The notes beneath the pieces were generated by a model, which did not search any database, was not told where the DNA came from, and saw only the letters and a program-made list of their open reading frames with translations. Below, piece by piece: positions 47,151 through 59,591 of a stretch of 64,000 bases of DNA. The DNA comes from Phlegmacium glaucopus (lineage: Eukaryota > Basidiomycota > Agaricomycetes > Agaricales > Cortinariaceae). The translations under genes were made by a program, and so were the position numbers. Position 1 is the stretch's first letter, and each line of letters starts with the position of its first letter. The DNA lies in contig MU129987.1 in assembly GCA_015039465.1 (NCBI GenBank), positions 157,212-221,211 of the forward strand, written 5' to 3'.

Positions 47151-47764
47151 TTAATTCTGGGAAGTAGTATGCTTGGTTATCCAGTAACAATAAATTCATA
47201 CGATAAGTTACATTTGACATTGGTTGGATCAGTGGCTTACAAAAACGATGGTGTTTGTGTTAATCCTTTTCCCAGCTTTTACCTTCCATTTTCAATGTAC
47301 CTTCTTTCTTTATTCCGATACCTTGAATCCAGTTAATGAGGTGCCGATATCTTTGCTAGGTGGTGTATCTAGACAAACGGTTGCAGAGGGTACGATCCTT
47401 ATCCTTCCTTACCCATCCATCTCTATTGAATACAACTGATGATGCATATACTACAGCAAACCAACCGGATGAATGCGTCCCTCTTCACCCCCGCCCTGCT
47501 CCTCTCGAAAGTCGCTTTCTTCATCACGCAAGGGGCCAGTATCAGGTCAGCGTGGGCAAAATTATAGGCCATTGAAGTATGGGTGTACTTAAAATATGAC
47601 TTCAATACGTCCTGAACAGAACGACTCCGGGGAAACTCAGAGAAGTTGCGATTGGCAACCTTGATTGACCTACCAAGATACTAACATCAATCGGTAATGC
47701 CAGTGTTCCCTCGCCTTAAAGCTTAGTCACCTACCTTAACCACTGTAACGTGTGACCTTGCTTA
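47151..47764. other. Intergenic region before the APH-like gene
   Basis: Only short frames without motifs; nothing else was recognised. Confidence 0.4.
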
Positions 47765-49192
47765 ATGTCTGACCATCCACACGATGAGGCTGATGCTCAT
47801 TTCAATGAACTTGTCTCATCAATCGACACAGAGCAACTGTGCGCTGCTGCATCTCGCTTGAAAGCTGATGTTGAGTGCAGGCTTGGTGGAACAATCGTTG
47901 GAGGTGAGTAAGGTGAGCAACACGCAGGATCCTAATTTTAAACATAATCCGATTTAATAGGGTTTAACGTCCTCTTCGAGATTGTGTTTGCTGATGGTAT
48001 AACGTGGCTTGCGCGCTGTCCATTGACCTACAATTGCTCGTCCGAGAATGCGTCTGACATTCTAATGCAATCCTATGCCGCTACCCTCAAGTATATTAAG
48101 CTCCACACTTCCGTTCCCGTGCCAGAAGTCTTCGCCTGTTGCAGGAAATCGGACGAGGGAAACAACGTCGGGTCATCTTATATCCTCATGGAACGCCTTC
48201 CCGGCCAAGCTCTAGATCTACAAGACATTGAGGAGGACGATGAGCAGTACGGACAAACTCGTGTGGCTGCAGAGATGGTTTTTCAGCAGTTAGCAGCCTT
48301 CATCATGCAGCTAGGTATGCTAATTCTTTCTATTGCGATTTTTCCTGCATTGTTGAAACACTGTAGCTTCGTTGCAGTTTGACAAGATTGGTACCCTTCA
48401 GGAACAACCTGTGGGTAGTGGAACTTTCTCTATTGCCGAATATTTCGATTCCGGTTTAGTCTATCCTGAAGAACGTGGTAAAATCTATGAGGCTTCGTCA
48501 ATCAAAGGACCTTTCAGCACCGTTTCAGAATACCATTCCGCTTTATTGTCCCTCAACCACAACTTTGCCCTAGTCGATCCGGAGGACAAGGACGGCGACT
48601 ACTTGTGTTCTGTACAACAGTGCCGTCTCTTGCAGCCCAAACTTTCGCTGCCACAGTACGAAAATGGGCCTTTTGTAGTTAATCACGATGACTTGTCGAG
48701 TTCTAATATCCTGGTACGTTGTCGTCTCGCACGTCTTCCAGATTATTAACGCTTCCACCCCAGGTTGATGATGATTATAACATTACCGGTGTCCTCGACT
48801 TCCCTGGGACTATTGTTCCCCTGCCATCGCTCTGTGTTTATCCAATTATATTTACAGAGAATCATGTCACACCATTCACTGATCGGACACTATGGCTGCA
48901 ATCTATTTTGGATGCGCAGCCTGTTCTGGGCAGTGCATTGAACGACCTAGAGGTGAGAAAGCTATTGATGGAAAGTGCCACAAGTAAACGCTGCTTCGAC
49001 CATGCCTTGCATCATACTTATGCATATGTCGCTATCTCGTCATTGGCAAAGAAGTTCAGTGTTGGAGAAGGTAATATAGGAGGTAATGCAGATGGGCCGC
49101 CCCAGGACAAAAAGGACATTTCTCTTTGCTTAGTTAAGGATATTCCTCTTTACATTGAAGTGGAGGTGGCTTCTTCGCTGCTTGAGGCCTAG
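47765..49192 (+). CDS. Aminoglycoside-phosphotransferase-like (APH) kinase family protein
   Basis: Four exons (47765-47903, 47961-48314, 48367-48713, 48764-49192) give 422 residues. The protein-kinase-like APH fold is shown by the Gly-rich entry (RLGGTIVGGFNVLFEI), the hinge-like SSYILMERLPG, the catalytic loop VVNHDDLSSSNIL (H-x-D-x4-N, the Asp base and the Asn metal ligand) and a following metal-binding Asp in ITGVLDFPG. This family phosphorylates small molecules. It is greatly expanded in mushrooms, where substrates are mostly unknown; antibiotic resistance should not be assumed. The residue after LDF is usually Trp or Glu in close relatives, here FPG, so some divergence exists. Confidence 0.85.
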
Positions 49193-49914
49193 TTTTTCGG
49201 TTTCTGACTATCCTATCTGTCTGTCCGAAATGGTCAAAATTATTATTTGTACCTTTATGCAAGTTAAAGCAATGCCAACAACTCTATTCGTAAACATTGT
49301 CCCGATTTGATTTTATTGAAATTTTTCATGGCGCTGAAGCGATTCAGATTCGGGTTGTTCTTGAAAGTTGTTTTTCTTCTGATAAATATCCGTTCCTTGA
49401 TTTTTATCCCTTTTCTTCCTTCCTCCATCATCTTGTGCTGTCATTCTCTCACAGATTATGCTTCTCGTCTTTCCAGCTCAAAGAACAACTGTCAGCAAAG
49501 GCTCGTTCATTGAAGGCCATTTATTCTGAGCCGTTCAAGTTGCTGGCACTTGCTAATTGTTTTTTCTCGTAATGATTTTCTATTTTCTGACGACCTCTGA
49601 TTCAAAAGCTATCTGTATTTCAAATTTGTATTTTAGCCCTTGAGAAGCCGTCTCGAGTGCCATCTTCTTGCAATCTCCTCTTTCGCAACATACAAGTGCC
49701 TGACTAGGAAATTCTGCGCAGGCCGCCATCGTTAACTAACATTACATAACGTGAATATATTTCTGTCTCCTAAGCCCGATTCCCCTCTAATCCCACCAGG
49801 TTTCCAAGAGACAGGCGTAGATGTCATATCCATTAATAAATACCTTGTAATAGCCTCAAACGACTGATCAACACGGCCACTAAGTTCTTACGTTATATCA
49901 ATGCCATTATTCCT
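49193..49914. other. Intergenic region, no gene seen
   Basis: Downstream of the APH-like gene. No exon or RNA was recognised; AT-rich with TTCTTTTC-type pyrimidine runs. Confidence 0.4.
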
Positions 49915-50477
49915 TGTACTTCGCCTCTCCCCCAAGCAATTATGAGCTGCTGATTTGTACTTCGCCTCTTTTATACTTCATCTACAAAACTCCATGATTT
50001 GTAGTTCGCCACCCCCTGCTGATGTGTACTTTACCTCCTGTTTTATACTTCCGCATCTACAACTTGAAAACCCCGTGATTTGTATTTTGCGCAAATTTTG
50101 CGCCTCCTTTCTACAAACATAGTTATTTTGTACGTCACCCTGCTGTTCTACATATGCCATCCACTTGTACTTCACACACCCTGATATATAAAAGCTGCAG
50201 AAGTTATACATTGTTCTACAAAAATAGGTAGCTTGTACATCACCTTCCTGTTCTACAAATGCCATCCACTTATAATTTGCGCACCCCGATATACAAAAGC
50301 TGAATAAGTTCTACAAGCCTACAACATCCGCTTATACTTCGCACACCCCGATATACAAAAGATGGATAATTTATACATCGTTCTACAAATGACATCCACT
50401 TATACTTTGCACACCCCGATATACAAGAAATGCATAATTTATACATTGTTCTAGTACAAATGTCATCCACTTATACT
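49915..50477. repeat. Degenerate minisatellite (unit ~70 bp)
   Basis: Phrases such as cttatactt(t/c)gcacaccccgatatacaaaa, ttatacattgttctacaaat and gccatccact recur about every 65-75 bp. The array continues after the hAT insertion at 54852-54890 (cttatactttgcacaccccaatatacaaaa), so the transposon split it. Confidence 0.75.
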
Positions 50478-53400
50478 TAGGGCTGCACACCGCAACCGTA
50501 CACTACGGTCTACGGATCCTACGGTATGGTTACGGTTGCCGTATCGTGGAGGTACACTGACCCATTCTACGGTTCAGTCACGGTACGGTTGTGACTACCG
50601 TAGGATCCGTACAGCTACGGTCCGTATCGGCCGTATACGGTGATCCATATTTATCAACATTCGTCTCTTTGACGACATCCTATCTTAACTAGTCAACGAC
50701 AGGATCCATATTTATCAACATTCGTCTCTTCGACGACGTCTTGACTAGTTTCCACCATGCCCAGAATGTGATCGCCGATGACGCATCTCCAATGATGCAC
50801 TTCTTTTCTTCCTCCTGCAAGATATCTAATTTCTAAGCGGATTTCTGGAATTATCTATGTACTGTGTTGCTCTCAGGCTCTGCTTGGTATTTCGTTTCCC
50901 TTGTATCTTGCTTATGCTTTTGTTTATAGCTGTAAAAATAGTGAGAAACCAAAATCTGACAACTTTGTTATCGGCTTTATTTAAAAAAAAACTTTTTGAA
51001 ACACTGGATTAATTGCATTCTACCAATGGATTTGTGCCTGGTGGGTGGTCTAAGCCCCTTTTGAGGTCATTAAGGTACGATGGAATGCAAAAGTTCAATT
51101 ATAAATTCGGCTGAAATATTAGCAGTATGGGCATTAACAATTTTCATGGCTTTCGTAGCTGCTCATGTCGACGAACCAGCTCTTGACGCTACTGGACACC
51201 TCAAGGATGCATCTGAGATGGATTTCTATAATTCCGAATCAGATGATGTTCCTCTTCCTCGTAAGAATCCCGGTACGTCTCAAAAGTGGTGATTTCAATT
51301 ACATACACAATTTCTAATGAACAATTTTGCATGATAGTCCGGGGCCCACGTCGCAGTACACGTGTATCTTCCAACAACCTTGATGTACTATTAGATGCAG
51401 AGAAACACAATTCTGATGGTGAAATTGAGTTGAAGGCTGCCACTTCCAGGAAACCAAGCAAAAACAAAAAGAAGTTGAACCATGGAGACGGCGAAGAAGA
51501 CACAGACAAGGACGACCACAACTTCTCGAATACCGGCTTGGAATCTTAGAGCTCAAGCGATGAATTTTCTGTTGGAGAAGAGAACCCAGAGATTATCATG
51601 AACGTGGAGGTGAGCAACTTTCATGATTGTGTAATACTATAGCAGGCTAATATTTTCTTAAGTTAGCCTCTACGCTGCCATCAAAGTCAGTACCAACAAC
51701 TGGTCGTGATTCCGGAAAGCGCAAACGTGGAGTTGAAGTGGTGGAGATTGAAGATGACGATAGCCCTTTCCGGGTTTCTGAGCGTAATACCCCACCAATT
51801 GGTAACTCCATTATTGAAGATGCGCAAGTTACTGAATCTAACGCTCCTCGTACAAAACGGAGTAAATCTGAGGTGTGATTGTTATTCATTGTGATAATTT
51901 CACGCGCTTAATTCATTTTGCGTCAGGCTGTAAAGAAGAATCCTATACATTACTTCTATGAGCAAGTGGATTGCGGAGCCAATGGGGTGGTAGGCAATCC
52001 CGGTGACAAACATTTCAAGTGCTATCATGGCAATCGCAAAGTTCTCACGTTGACGAAATCTATGAAGTATAATTTGACAAGTAAGTCGTTTCATCAAGTT
52101 TTAAAGATTATATCACAACTTTGACATGGTTAATTTGTAGCACTTGTTACCCACCTCAAACAGAACTTTCCATTGATGTTCAAGTTATTCTCTGTTCTCA
52201 AGGACCGTTCCAGTGATCAGCAAGCAACCGCAGAAGAATTGGACATTGCTTCTGGGAAGAAAATATTGGATCCCGAGAAGGCAAAGGCTTGGTTTACAAA
52301 CTTCGAGGCCGCATCGCAGAACATCCACCAAGCTTTTCAAAAGCAAGCCGAAGTCGCAGCAGTAAGTCTATTCTTTAAAAAAAAAAGTTTTCTACTGAAT
52401 CTTCTCGATTTTATTTCCTAGGGCCCTTGGGATCAAGAGAAATTTGAGCAGCTTATTGCAGAGTGGATTGTCGCCTGCGATCAACCATTTGACAAGGTTG
52501 AAAAACCAGAATTCCACGAAATGTTGACTTATGCTCACCATCCTTCTCCAACTCTGAAGATTCCTCACCGAGACACTATTAGGCGTTGCATCATGCAGAT
52601 GGGGGAGGACATGGTTGAGTCAACCAAGAACATGTTCAAGGTATTTTATTAATTTTATTTTGGATAAAATTGTGACAAATGTCAAATTTTAGGAGGATGT
52701 CGAGGGTAAAATTAGTCTATCCCTTGATGCTTGGACCTCAAGTAATAATTACGCCTTTCTTGCCATCATTGCACACTATATAAATAAGTCAGGGAACCTT
52801 GGTGCATTTTATTAATTCATTTGTCGAGCTCTTAATTTATTTTGACTTCAGAAGAGCTTCTTATTGATTTCCGGGAGCTTATTGGAGAGCATTCTGGCGA
52901 AAATATGGCTGAAGCTGTATGGGAAACTCTTATGTGAGATAATATCGAGGACCAGGTGAGTATTTTAATGGCAATTTATTTTTATGGTTCTTAGCTCTTT
53001 TACTATCAAAGATATTCACATTTATGCTTGATAATGCAACAAACAACGACACAATGGTTGAGGGGATTCAGCGACGTGCCGAATCACTTGGAATCAGAAT
53101 GAAGGCCTCGTGGGTCCGCCTCCGGTGTCTGCCTCACACTGTGCATCTCGCTGCTGTCAAGGTACATTGTTCTATTGATGTCTTTCTAATTTAATTTCTT
53201 ATTTTACAGCTTCTTGAAGCAATTGGCGCAATCTCGAAAGATGATGGCAGAAAAGCAACATCTCGTAGAGGAAACTATCAAGACTCAGCAACGTTTCCCT
53301 TAGACCGTTGACATGATGACGACGTTGTAGGCCTTGAAGATGGGGAAGAGCCAAGTGGTCTGTCCCTCCAGCCAGATGCTTCTGAAAGCATTTTGCAATC

Positions 53401-54851
53401 CGTAGACAAGGTGCAATTTTGAAAAACTTATGTTTCTTTTGTGGATTGAATTCCATGTTTTAATTTTGTTTCAGCTTCGAAAAATTATTCGGGCAATTAG
53501 GTCGAGCCCCCAACGCAAGCAGGCATGGTTGAAGCAGTTGGGTAGTACTGGAACCAATCGCCAGAGTGCCCTGATGCTCATCCTTGATGTCCGAACACGT
53601 TGGTCATCTACTCATCAGATGCTTCATATGTTTTTAATCTTTTCACTTTCTAGCATAGATTGATTTTTTATAGGTCGTGCTCTTGATTTCTCCAAAGACA
53701 TTGACACATTTATGGGCAGTAATTGTGACCTTCGAGGTCTCGAGCTAGACCTGGCTGAATGGGAAGCCATCACATTGGTTTCTAATTGGCTGAAGGCTTT
53801 TTGTTCTGCTACTACCGAAATGTCGACGACCAAGAAACCCATGTTATCAACCGTCCATGCTATCTTTCGCGGCTTGGAAGATCATGTGAAGAACATTCTT
53901 GAAACACTACCCGATACAGCTCAACCCCAGCTTTGCGATGGTCTTCTTGCAGCACACCAAAAACTGAGTGAATATTACTATCGATCTGATGCATCACCGT
54001 ATTATACATGGGCTGCAAGTGTGTCCCAATTTTATGAATTTATGATTTAATTAACTTATTATTATGTAGTACTTGATCCTCGTATCATGTATGAGGGTCT
54101 TGAAGAAGATTTTGCAACTGATCCCGACCTCCTCAGTCACCTTGCAACATCCAAAAAACAGCTTCAAGTCTTCTTCAACCGAAACTACGTCCCTCATTCT
54201 CACCAGTCAGTTAGTCGCCAGAGCTCATCAACTTCCATTACCTCTTCACGTTCCCCACAAAAGGTCGACTTTACTTCTAGATATCAGAAGAAAGACCGTG
54301 TTGTCGCCAACGAGCTTGATGACTATTTTAAGCTCACTCGGGAAGACTTCGATACATGTGAGCCTCTTAACTGGTGGTGAGGTTGCCGCTCGCAATTTCC
54401 TACGTTATATCGACTTGTCTGTGACATTTTCTCGATTCCTGGTAAGCCATGCATGCATCTATTACTTGCATTACACTTTATAACATGGAAAAATAGGTTC
54501 AGCTGTTGCCGTTGAGAGAATATTTTCTGGGGGACGTGATACAATTTCTTTACGACGTGCTAGTCTCATTCCGGAAACAATTCAGGTTCTCATGTTAGTA
54601 AAACAGCGTCTTAGGCTGGCACGCGTTGCTTTTGGGAAGGCTGATCGGTAAATAAATCAGTTCCTACTATTTTAAATAATTTTTGTCTGCCATATAACCG
54701 AACTGACACCGTAGTCGGCCGTACCGTAATCCGTACCGAATTGTGAAGGGCAAATATTTCTACTTACGGTTACGGTTACGGTTCCACTGTAACGGTATGG
54801 CACCCGTACGGTATACGGCTGTATACCGTTACGGTTCGGTGTGCAGCCCTA
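50478..54851. mobile_element. Full-length hAT transposon
   Basis: A 4374-bp element with perfect 15-bp terminal inverted repeats (TAGGGCTGCACACCG and its complement). It is flanked by an exact 8-bp target duplication CTTATACT (50470-50477 and 54852-54859). Both ends carry many TACGG/CCGTA subterminal words (50497-50640 and 54715-54840), the usual transposase-binding regions of hAT elements. It contains a multi-exon transposase gene with disabling stops. It inserted into a minisatellite whose unit contains the target sequence. Confidence 0.93.
51080..54651 (+). pseudogene. hAT transposase, disabled by nonsense codons
   Basis: A multi-exon DDE transposase of the hAT superfamily. Pieces in order are an acidic/basic N-terminus (SGKRKRGVEVVEIEDDDSPF), a BED-finger-like zone (HFKCYHGNRK...THLKQNF), ISLSLDAWTSSNNYAFLAII with the first catalytic Asp, TFMLDNATNNDTM with the second, CLPHTVHLAAVK, RTRWSSTHQML, and the C-terminal dimerisation block AVAVERIFSGGRDTISLRRA followed by LIPETIQVLMLVK. 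The frame is interrupted by TAG near 51548, TGA near 52934 and TGA near 53308. Each lies inside otherwise well-kept coding sequence, so the copy is recent but inactive. The start is uncertain (51080 or an internal Met). Confidence 0.85.
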
Positions 54852-55208
54852 CTTATACTTTGCACACCCCAATATACAAAATCTTTGCATATTCACTGTG
54901 TGTCTGAGCATGGGGACCCCAGATCGACTGTTGTTGATGTTCTGGGGTAAAATATATATTTAGCAAGGCTGACAACTGAGATAAAAAACATAGCACAATG
55001 TACAATTCCACGAATAAGCAAATTGGGTGAAAGCGCGAAGCGCTTCCTGACCCGAGTAGCAATCCGGCCTAGACTGGGTAGAGACAAGCTGCGAAACCCG
55101 TGCTGTAGGAGCCTGACGATGCGACGAGTGAGTCTCGTTACCCCATTGCTAGGAGGAAGGATTGCTGTGCTCACCAGAATGCAACATGGAAGTATGCCAG
55201 TGGAGATA
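54852..55208. other. Minisatellite remnant and 3' flank of the YR retrotransposon
   Basis: The first ~40 bp continue the minisatellite split by the hAT element. From about 55020 the sequence is GC-richer and non-coding, with a gcgcgaagcgc palindrome; it is probably the 3' non-coding end of the retrotransposon on the minus strand. Confidence 0.4.
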
Positions 55209-56055
55209 TCATCGTCGCCCTTGCAAAAGGGACTGCGACGGAATAATGAATTGGGAAAAGGTTTTGTGAGCCTCTGGATTGGCCTGAATGAAAGGGGTGA
55301 GGATCTGTGCGTGTTTCCTCAAGTATCGTAAAAAGGCGTCACTGCTCCAGCGACCCATGACCTTCATTGCTTCCATAGGTACCCCTTGGAGCAGGTAGAA
55401 AAGGGTCGCGCCGATGCGTATACCGTGGCCTTGGAGAGGCTCAAGTCCAGCCTGCCGAGCAGCAGAGGTCAGGCGCTTGACGAAAGCGGGTTTTGTGAGT
55501 GGGCAAAACTGGTCTTTATGCCGATAAGCAAAAAGGTGAGCGTTAACCGGTGGATTGTTGACTCGCCGATGATTGTCTAAAGCCTCATAAGGATCCGTGG
55601 GCCCTGGGTGTGAGCTCCAGCACACATCTTCACCCTCTAGAGGGGCTGCTTTGGTGTGAGGAAGGTGTAAAACGGTGACTTCAAGACCATCCACGTTGCG
55701 TTTGACATGGAGATTGGTGACAGTGATGTGACTGCCTGGAGAAAAAGCATCTAAGCGCAGGACTAAGAACTCGCCAACACGGGCTGCAGCGTAGAAACAC
55801 ATAGTGAGACAAGCGAAAACGGCAGCATCAAACGGCTCCTCGAGTTTAAGTCGCAGATGGAGCTTGCTGATAAATTCAGGGGTGTATGGCTGTCTTTTCT
55901 TCCTTTTCGATGAAGGAGTGAGGCGGTCGGCTCCTTTGAGTAGGGCGTCCATTTCCAGTGAATTAAGCTTCCATTCTAGCCCATGTAGTATGTGCCAAGC
56001 TCAGATACCTTGGATGTAGTTGGAAATGGTGGATCCAGAATACGACCCAATTTGT
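55209..56055 (-). pseudogene. Tyrosine recombinase of the YR retrotransposon
   Basis: This enzyme integrates the retrotransposon by strand exchange without target duplication. The core is present: AARVGEFLVLRLDAF (first catalytic Arg), HGIRIGATLFYLLQG (His-x-x-Arg), and MGRWSSDAFLRYLRKHA, carrying Trp and the nucleophilic Tyr. The open part runs from 55952 to the stop at 55209 (247 residues). Its upstream extension, TAQIGSYSGSTISNYIQGI, is separated from AWHILHGLEWKLNSLE by an in-frame TGA at 56001-56003, so the N-terminal domain is cut. Beyond 56055 the family resemblance ends in AT-rich DNA. Confidence 0.85.
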
Positions 56056-57200
56056 GCTGTATTTAAGAATAAGAAGTAATTACACATGCCTAAGATATTC
56101 CTTACAGGAAAAACATTATATTTGACCCAAAAATGCGAAATGAATGTCAATTGCCTGCCAAATATGAGGCTCCAAAGAGATTGGACATTATCCCTTCAAC
56201 CACAGCACCTATGAGCATGATTTGCAGGAGGATTTTGCTTAGAATTTAAATTCCAATCGATCTACGAGTCCAAAATTTTAATTAGTCCCCCCTATGTCAA
56301 GATAGACCCTCAAAATGTGCACTTTAACATGATTAGGGGCCAGTAATTAAAATTTTAAACTTGTAGAATTGAAGCCAATACAAGTAGATTATTTTATCTC
56401 TGCAAATATAATCCTAAATCCCATCTGTTGTGAAGATAATAGCCCAAGAAGGCACAGGTGGAAGCAAGAGATGCACTGGTGATTGTCATGGGTAAACTAT
56501 AAAATTTTCCGGGTTTGGACCCATGGACATGTACATCTAAACATTCTCTACATTTTGCAATTTTATTTGTCCAGAATGGTGAATAAATGAGTAATCTGTG
56601 GGCCCACCATGGTAGATCAATAATTGATGTGAGCAAGTTGAGTTGCCTAATTTGGACATATTTGACGAAGCAGGGCCACCATGCAGGAGGTGTAGCCAGG
56701 TCATTTCTCAACGGATTTCGATAAAACAAATTGCAAAAAATTCAGAAAAAAAAGAGCTACATGGCTCAAAGCAGAAAATTGTTGAAAATACACAAAATTC
56801 CTTGTGACAATTCCTAGAAGGATCTGAATATCCATACCCTTACCTTGTTCCTCATATCCTTCACTTAGGCCTCTTTGGCACTGGTAAGCTCATCCTTGAT
56901 GAGGTTAGTAAGACTGTGGAGACATATTGCTGAGATGATGAGCAGGATTGGGAGGATGTGGATGATTGACATCAGAATGTATAAGATCTTGGTCATAATA
57001 TTGCAATTTTCCCAGAATATTTCATTTATTTAGGGGTAATATTCAGGATTATTGTATTATATACACTATACTATGTATACTTTGCAAAAAAAATGGAGGG
57101 AAACAGTCAATAACTCAAGGAACTGCAACTGTATCAGTAAATGTGACACCAATGGCTGTGTCACACAGTGTGACTGGGTCAGGCTGTTACCGGGGATTGT
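56056..57200. other. AT-rich insertion within the retrotransposon
   Basis: About 1.1 kb with no resemblance to retrotransposon coding sequence. It lies exactly where the RNase H tail (ends FRHIHDLSNWR) and the start of the recombinase should be continuous. Composition is much more AT-rich than the flanks. I found no convincing terminal inverted repeats or target duplication, so its type is unknown. Confidence 0.5.
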
Positions 57201-59380
57201 TCACCTCCAATTTGAGAGGTCGTGGATATGCCGGAAAACTTTGTTAGTTTCCCAATTTCTGCTTCTCCCTTTCCACCACCCTTCCACCACCCCTCGGTTG
57301 TCACCAAAGACCCGGAAGTACTCACCAGGTTGGCTTGTTGCACAGAGAGCGCGTGCAAGAAACTCGAAACCAAGAGCTTCCGCCCATCCAATGTCTCTGC
57401 CGTCTGATTTCCATCCCGGGACAAGGTGCCAGGCCCGCCATTTGTTTCCGATAACAACACCGATACCAAAACCTGAGCTGGCGTCCGAGAAGGCGCCTCT
57501 GTCTGAAACGGGGGAAGGTCCTGGGATTGGGCGAATGATGCTTGGCGCGCTGAATGCATGGAGCCACCAAGAGAGATCAGCAACAGTGTGACGAGGGGCA
57601 TGGTGAGGAATGAAAGGGTTGGATCTGAAAGAACCCATGAGGCTTTCGATGCCAGTGAGGTAAGCACGACCTGCTGGGAGAATCAAACTAGCGTGAAGTA
57701 GTTTTCTGTAAAGTTTCTGGGCTTGTTCTAGCGTGTGAGTGGGGTGTGACAGCTGATCTTCGATTGCTGTTCTATATTTAGCTTTTTTGTTTTCTGTAAT
57801 AGCAACTGTGCAATCAGAAAGATTCCATTCGAAGCCGAGATAAGGCACAACATATGAAAAAGGGATGGCTTTGGTCGGTTCCCATGGAATGCCAAGTTGC
57901 GAAGAGATGGCATCAACATCTGCATCACAATACGTGAAGGCAGAGTCAGAGTGCGAACAATTTGGAAAATTTGAGAAGTCCAAGATTGGACAGGCCGCGT
58001 CTTCATCAAATTCTGCTGGGAGGTCATCTGGCATGATCTCACCCTGATACCAGTAACGACTCCCAGACTGGGTCCGTCCACCATTCTCCATGATGATGGT
58101 ATGCCAACGCTGACGCTTGGCATTGTAGGATTCACGGTATTTTGCTAAAATGCGAAAGAGAATGTGGTCGTCGACCCATTTAGAGAGTGGGCCGATACCA
58201 TGCGAACAAAAAATATCAGCAGTAGCATCTCCAAGATGACCATATATTCCTCCAGCTGATGCGAGGCCGAAATCGTCACAAATATTAATGGCATACACAT
58301 CATATTCTCACAGCTTGACAACTAAGCCAGGCCATTGGTCTGGAGTGATGGGAATTGTACGGTATGCTTCGGCCATGCCACGTATAGAAGCTTGAGAACC
58401 AGGAGGGAGATTAAAAATGGTGAAGCATATAGTAGCAAATGTACCCCAAGTACAAGGCTACATATCCGCGTCAATAGTGTAATTAATAGATGATGTAGTA
58501 GAAGTAGGGGTGTGAGGGTATGAGAAATTGTGAATGGCGTGATATTTGTTGCTTCCCTGGCTTAGGAACCCAGGAGAGGGGTGATGTCTGAAAAGGTCCA
58601 ATGAGTAGTTCGACTTCGCGATGCGTACATGGGCCAATGTATTGTTCTCGTCTGAATTCATTTGAAATGACCTCCTGGTACACCTCAGGATGATGGTGAA
58701 GAGTTGGACTATTATTAGGAGTGAAGGTAGAATATATGGGTCGTATTCCGGCATCGAAGCCTTTCCTCAGGGAATATAGAAGTGTGGGATATTTGACAAG
58801 TAAGTTACATCGACGAAGAATCAACTCCCAAGCATCAGCTTTATATGGAGTTAGCGCTTGGTTTCTTCTGCGCTCGAGGACACCTTTGAGCTCCGTGATC
58901 CTTGTTTCCGCAACCGGAACACTTGTGTCTTTGTTTGTGCAAACTGGAGGTGCAACCATGGTGACTGTTCCAGTCATTACATAGGGTTGTTCCAGCTGGT
59001 GTGATGAGTCTCCCCTCCTCATTCTTCCAACATCTGGCCTTGGATTTGTCCCAAAGAGTTTCGGATTGACATTTTCTGGTGTCGTGAGGGTCTGTGGCCA
59101 AGCATAAAGCACAGACGGCTTGGCCTTGAGAGGCTGCACTTGACTGAAAGGAAGGCTGTCTAGACGAGAGGTGTTGAGATGTGGTGTTATGATAATGCGG
59201 TGGGGGGGAGAAACAACGGCGAGAAGGGGTGTTAGACATGTGATGTGTGGGTGAACGTGACCGTGAAGGGTTGAGTGAGCATCCGCTACCACTAGCTGTC
59301 CTAGCGAAGGGTTCACATTCCCGATAGTTACGCCGTCTAGGGGTACACATCATGTCTTGTCGACCTTCTTGTGCAGCCAT
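57201..59380 (-). pseudogene. Zn-knuckle, reverse transcriptase and RNase H (Pol) of the YR retrotransposon
   Basis: N-terminal Cys/His clusters (CALCLATDPHDTRKC; CSGCGNKDHGAQRC) are followed by reverse transcriptase phrases: GPFQTSPLSWVPKPGK, GMAEAYRTIPITPDQWPG and GPLSKWVDDHILFR, the last with the catalytic Asp pair. The RNase H domain follows with FSDASSGFGIGVVIG, WAEALGFEFLARAL and VFGDNRGVVEGWWKG. The gene is broken in at least four places. The frame shifts after the Zn-knuckle near 58870 and again near 58550. TAG stands at 58458-58460 and TGA at 58308-58310. The C-terminal 365 residues (58298-57201) are still open. Confidence 0.85.
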
Positions 59381-59457
59381 GATGTTATGGGTATTATGCA
59401 GCTTTTATTTAGTGATGTGATGCGCAATTTGAAAATGATACACATTTTAGTATAAGG

Positions 59458-59495
59458 TGCATGGTGCATGGTGCATGGTGCATGGTGCGTGATGT
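59458..59495. repeat. GTGCATG microsatellite
   Basis: About four tandem copies of a 10-bp unit with tgcatgg, then diverged copies. It lies between the Pol and Gag frames of the retrotransposon. Runs of G (59528-59580) follow. Confidence 0.75.
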
Positions 59496-59591
59496 GAGTT
59501 GCAAGGTGCATGGTATATCGTCACATAATGCAAGAGGGGGGGGGTAATAAAGGTGTGGGAGAAGGGGGGGGGAAGGGGGGCAAGGTAAAAG

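Noticed and set aside
49915..50477. CRISPR-like array, because of regularly spaced repeats
   Set aside because: Repeats are contiguous and diverged with no unique spacers of constant length; this is a fungal minisatellite.
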